A stretch of DNA of 17,144 bases, taken from positions 1 to 17,144 of the forward strand of contig CAVOKN010000004.1 of assembly GCA_963696505.1 (NCBI GenBank). Direction: 5' to 3'. The notes beneath the pieces are model-generated. The model ran no database searches. It was not told where the DNA came from and worked only from the letters and a program-made list of their open reading frames with translations. The translations under genes were made by a program, and so were the position numbers. The stretch's first letter is position 1, and each line of letters starts with the position of its first letter. This stretch comes from CAVOKN01 sp963696505 (GTDB lineage Bacteria > Pseudomonadota > Gammaproteobacteria > Burkholderiales > Rhodocyclaceae). Below are positions 15,234 through 17,144 of the stretch, in pieces.

Positions 15234-15554
15234 ATGAACCTGAACATCACCGGACATCACCTGGAAATCACGCCGGCCCTGCGCGACTATGTCGGCGGCA
15301 AACTAGACCGCGTCATCCGCCATTTCGACAACGTGACCAGCGTGAACGTGATCCTCTCGGTGGAAAAGCTCAATCAGAAGGCCGAGGTCACCGTCCACGT
15401 GCGCGGCAAGGACATCTTCGTGGAGGCCATCGACAGCGACCTGTACGCCGCAATCGACAGCCTGGCCGACAAGCTCGACCGCCAGGTCTTGAAATACAAG
15501 GAAAAATCCGGCGATCACAACCGCGACACGCTGAAGCGCCAGGCCGCCGAATAG
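15234..15554 (+). CDS. hpf: ribosome hibernation promoting factor HPF
   Basis: A 106-aa short-form HPF/RaiA-family protein that binds the 30S decoding region in starving cells and favours 100S dimers. It begins MNLNITGHHLEITPALRDYV and carries LSVEKLNQKAEVTVHVRGKD (41-60) and ESDLYAAID-like DSDLYAAIDSLADKLDRQVLKYK (67-89). The long C-terminal dimerisation domain is absent. GAGAGGAGCG gives a good ribosome-binding site for the ATG at 15234. It directly follows rpoN, the standard order, and may be cotranscribed with it. Confidence 0.95.
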   Translation: MNLNITGHHLEITPALRDYVGGKLDRVIRHFDNVTSVNVILSVEKLNQKAEVTVHVRGKDIFVEAIDSDLYAAIDSLADKLDRQVLKYKEKSGDHNRDTLKRQAAE

Positions 15555-15564
15555 ACTTCCGGAG

Positions 15565-15626
15565 CGGTTGTTGCAGCCCCGGTAGCGCGGCGTATAATCC
15601 GCGCGATTCAGGGAATGCAACAACCG
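15565..15626. repeat. inverted repeat centred on the ptsN -10 box
   Basis: CGGTTGTTGCA (15565-15575) and TGCAACAACCG (15616-15626) are perfect 11-base inverted arms 40 bases apart, with their centre exactly at the middle of TATAAT (15593-15598). A second pair, GCGCGG (15585-15590) and CCGCGC (15599-15604), lies inside. Confidence 0.7.
15571..15598 (+). promoter_or_regulatory. ptsN promoter
   Basis: A perfect TATAAT at 15593-15598 is preceded at 16 bases by TTGCAG (weak -35). The predicted start near 15605 gives ptsN-hprK a leader of about 90 bases, separate from rpoN-hpf. Confidence 0.6.
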
Positions 15627-15653
15627 ACCGCATCCAACCCTCCTTTTTTCCGT

Positions 15654-15682
15654 CCGCAGCAAGGCCATAAGTCCCGCTGCGG
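15654..15682 (+). promoter_or_regulatory. leader hairpin before ptsN
   Basis: CCGCAGC and GCTGCGG form a perfect 7-bp GC-rich stem with a 15-base loop, ending 12 bases before the ptsN ATG. No clear ribosome-binding site is seen in this leader. The stem sits where the 30S subunit would load, so it may modulate translation. Confidence 0.45.
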
Positions 15683-15694
15683 TGCGACCGAACG

Positions 15695-16180
15695 ATGAAC
15701 CTCGTCTCCAAGCTTCTGGCCCCTTCGAACATCGTGATCGCGCTCGATGCGAGCAGCAAGAAGCGCGTGTTCGAGCATGCCGGCCTGCTGTTCGAGAATC
15801 ATCAGCACATCGCGCGAAGCCAGGTCTTCGACAGCCTCTTCGCCAGGGAAAAGCTCGGCTCGACCGGGCTCGGCCAGGGCGTCGCGATCCCCCACGGCCG
15901 GATCAAGGGCATCAAGGAGGCCGTCGGCGCCTTCATCCGCCTCAGCACGCCGGTCCAGTTCGACGCACCTGACGGCAAACCGGTCACCCTGCTCTTCGTG
16001 CTGCTCGTACCGGAGCAGGCCACCGAGCACCACCTGCAGATCCTCTCCGAACTGGCGCAGATGTTCAGCGACAAGTCATTTCGCGACAGCCTGATCGGCG
16101 CGCCCGATACGGAATCCGTCTTCAGCCTGTTCTCCAACTGGGAGCCGCATGCAGCAGGCGAGCGTCGCGCAGCTGTTTGA
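15695..16180 (+). CDS. ptsN: nitrogen PTS protein EIIA-Ntr
   Basis: A 161-aa regulatory phosphocarrier of the nitrogen PTS, which takes phosphate from NPr/HPr and controls processes such as K+ transport and nitrogen or carbon balance rather than sugar uptake. The phospho-accepting histidine is H67 in GVAIPHGRIKGI. Other typical stretches are STGLGQG (56-62), PVTLLFVLLVPE (96-107) and HHLQILSELAQMFSD (112-126). Its last 32 bases overlap hprK, so the tail HAAGERRAAV is probably lineage-specific. It has its own promoter and structured leader. Confidence 0.96.
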   Translation: MNLVSKLLAPSNIVIALDASSKKRVFEHAGLLFENHQHIARSQVFDSLFAREKLGSTGLGQGVAIPHGRIKGIKEAVGAFIRLSTPVQFDAPDGKPVTLLFVLLVPEQATEHHLQILSELAQMFSDKSFRDSLIGAPDTESVFSLFSNWEPHAAGERRAAV

Positions 16181-17078
16181 GCACAACAGGGAGCGACTGA
16201 GCCTGACCTGGGTCGCGGGTTCCCGCGACGCCCAGATCCGAATGACCCGGGCCGACGCCACGCCGGCGGACTTGGTCGGCTACCTCAACCTGATTCACCC
16301 GGAACGGATCCAGATTCTCGGCCTGGCGGAGATCGCCTGGGCAGACAGTCAGCCGACGTCAAAAGTGGAACATCTGCTTGCGGAGATTGTCTCCGCGCAG
16401 CCGCCAGCGGTGATCGTGGCCGACGGCTGCGCGGTTCTCGACGGCATCCGTGACGCCTGCGCCGCCCGCGACATTCCGCTGCTGACCACGTCCTGCCCCA
16501 GTTCAGGCGTGATCGACGCGCTGCGCATCTATCTTGCACGCCACCTCGCGGAGCGGGTCTCGCTCCATGGAGTGCTGATGGACGTGCTGGGGATGGGCGT
16601 GCTGATCACCGGCGAATCCGGTGTCGGCAAGAGCGAACTGGCGCTGGAACTGATCAGCCGCGGCCACGGCCTGGTGGCGGACGACATCGTCGAGATCCTG
16701 CGCGTGGGGCCGGACATGCTCGAGGGCCGCTGTCCGGAGATGCTCAAGGATTTCCTCGAAGTGCGTGGCCTGGGCGTGCTCAACATCCGCACCGTGTTCG
16801 GGGAAACCGCATGCCGGCGGAAGATGAAGCTGAAACTGGTGGTCCATCTGCAGCGCCGGACTGCCGACGGCATGGAGGCCGCGCGCCTGCCGCTGGATGC
16901 CGAGACGCAAGAGATCCTCGGCGTCAGCGTTCGCCGCGTCATCATCCCGGTGGCTGCGGGACGCAACCTCGCCGTGCTCCTCGAAGCGGCGGTGCGCTCG
17001 ACCATCCTGGCACTGCGCGGCATCGATTCCACCCTCGAATTCGTCGAGCGCCAGAAGCGGGCACTTACCCAGGGCTGA
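16149..17078 (+). CDS. hprK: HPr kinase/phosphorylase
   Basis: A 309-aa bifunctional enzyme that adds and removes phosphate on a serine of HPr. Walker A is GESGVGKS (155-162), H140 lies in LHGVLMDV, DD at 178-179 is the conserved acidic pair, and LEVRGLGVLNI (203-213) is the family signature, followed by GRNLAVLLEAAVR (271-283). The N-terminal domain (1-130) is complete. The ATG at 16149 has GGGAG 4 bases upstream and lies inside ptsN (32-base overlap), so the two are tightly coupled. HPr itself is not in the window. Confidence 0.97.
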   Translation: MQQASVAQLFEHNRERLSLTWVAGSRDAQIRMTRADATPADLVGYLNLIHPERIQILGLAEIAWADSQPTSKVEHLLAEIVSAQPPAVIVADGCAVLDGIRDACAARDIPLLTTSCPSSGVIDALRIYLARHLAERVSLHGVLMDVLGMGVLITGESGVGKSELALELISRGHGLVADDIVEILRVGPDMLEGRCPEMLKDFLEVRGLGVLNIRTVFGETACRRKMKLKLVVHLQRRTADGMEAARLPLDAETQEILGVSVRRVIIPVAAGRNLAVLLEAAVRSTILALRGIDSTLEFVERQKRALTQG

Positions 17079-17083
17079 GCCGG

Positions 17084-17111
17084 TAGACCGGCGCAGCGGC
17101 CCGGGTATAAT
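17084..17111 (+). promoter_or_regulatory. promoter of the next gene
   Basis: TAGACC, 16 bases, then a perfect TATAAT (17106-17111) lie just after hprK. A short GCCGG/CCGGC stem (17079-17092) overlaps the -35. The gene it drives is outside the window; rapZ or mutY-like genes often follow hprK in related bacteria. Confidence 0.55.
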
Positions 17112-17144
17112 GGCAGTGGCATTCCGCCACGCCACACCTCACAA

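Overview
The window is a dense, high-GC bacterial chromosome segment. Gene content and order suggest a betaproteobacterium, most likely Rhodocyclales (Azoarcus/Thauera-like). The pointers are the ribE-ribBX-ribH-nusB-thiL-pgpA-pncC run, recA-recX, lptB-rpoN-hpf-ptsN-hprK with a proteobacterial HPr kinase, and TATAAT/TAGAAT boxes embedded in GC-rich DNA. This placement is from recognition only; no search was run. All confident genes are on the + strand except two tiny minus-strand genes near 3.2-3.5 kb.

Layout. (1) 157-2055: a promoter drives a [2Fe-2S] thioredoxin-fold ferredoxin, an alpha/beta hydrolase and a NodI-type ABC ATPase, packed as an operon. (2) 2056-3726 is the accessory part. It holds a hairpin-rich gap, a 326-aa protein of no family I recognise, a minus-strand terminator, and two tandem minus-strand genes for the SAME 42-aa acidic peptide. 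Their promoter carries a perfect 7-1-7 palindrome between the -35 and -10. (3) 3727-4521: the NodJ-type permease that should partner the ATPase, about 1.67 kb away and behind its own promoter. Its stop codon lies inside a long inverted repeat. (4) 4620-6764: cutA and dsbD. (5) 6835-11437: riboflavin genes (ribE, a ribBX variant with a degenerate GTP cyclohydrolase II half, ribH), then nusB, thiL, pgpA and pncC, mostly overlapping by 1-4 bases. (6) 11555-13727: recA, recX and lptB, translationally coupled. (7) 13777-17078: rpoN, hpf, ptsN and hprK, the sigma-54/nitrogen-PTS cluster. The window ends with a promoter for the next gene.

How the genes work together. The rib genes make riboflavin from DHBP and the pyrimidine intermediate, but a true GTP cyclohydrolase II must lie elsewhere. 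DsbD sends electrons to the periplasm. LptB powers LPS export. PtsN and HprK are the regulatory PTS branch that sits beside rpoN in proteobacteria.

The best candidate for something undescribed is the duplicated 42-aa peptide gene. The two copies differ at six codons, all silently, so protein sequence is being conserved. They share a ribosome-binding site, a regulated-looking promoter and a strong terminator. Function is unknown, and a link to the convergent 326-aa gene is only positional.
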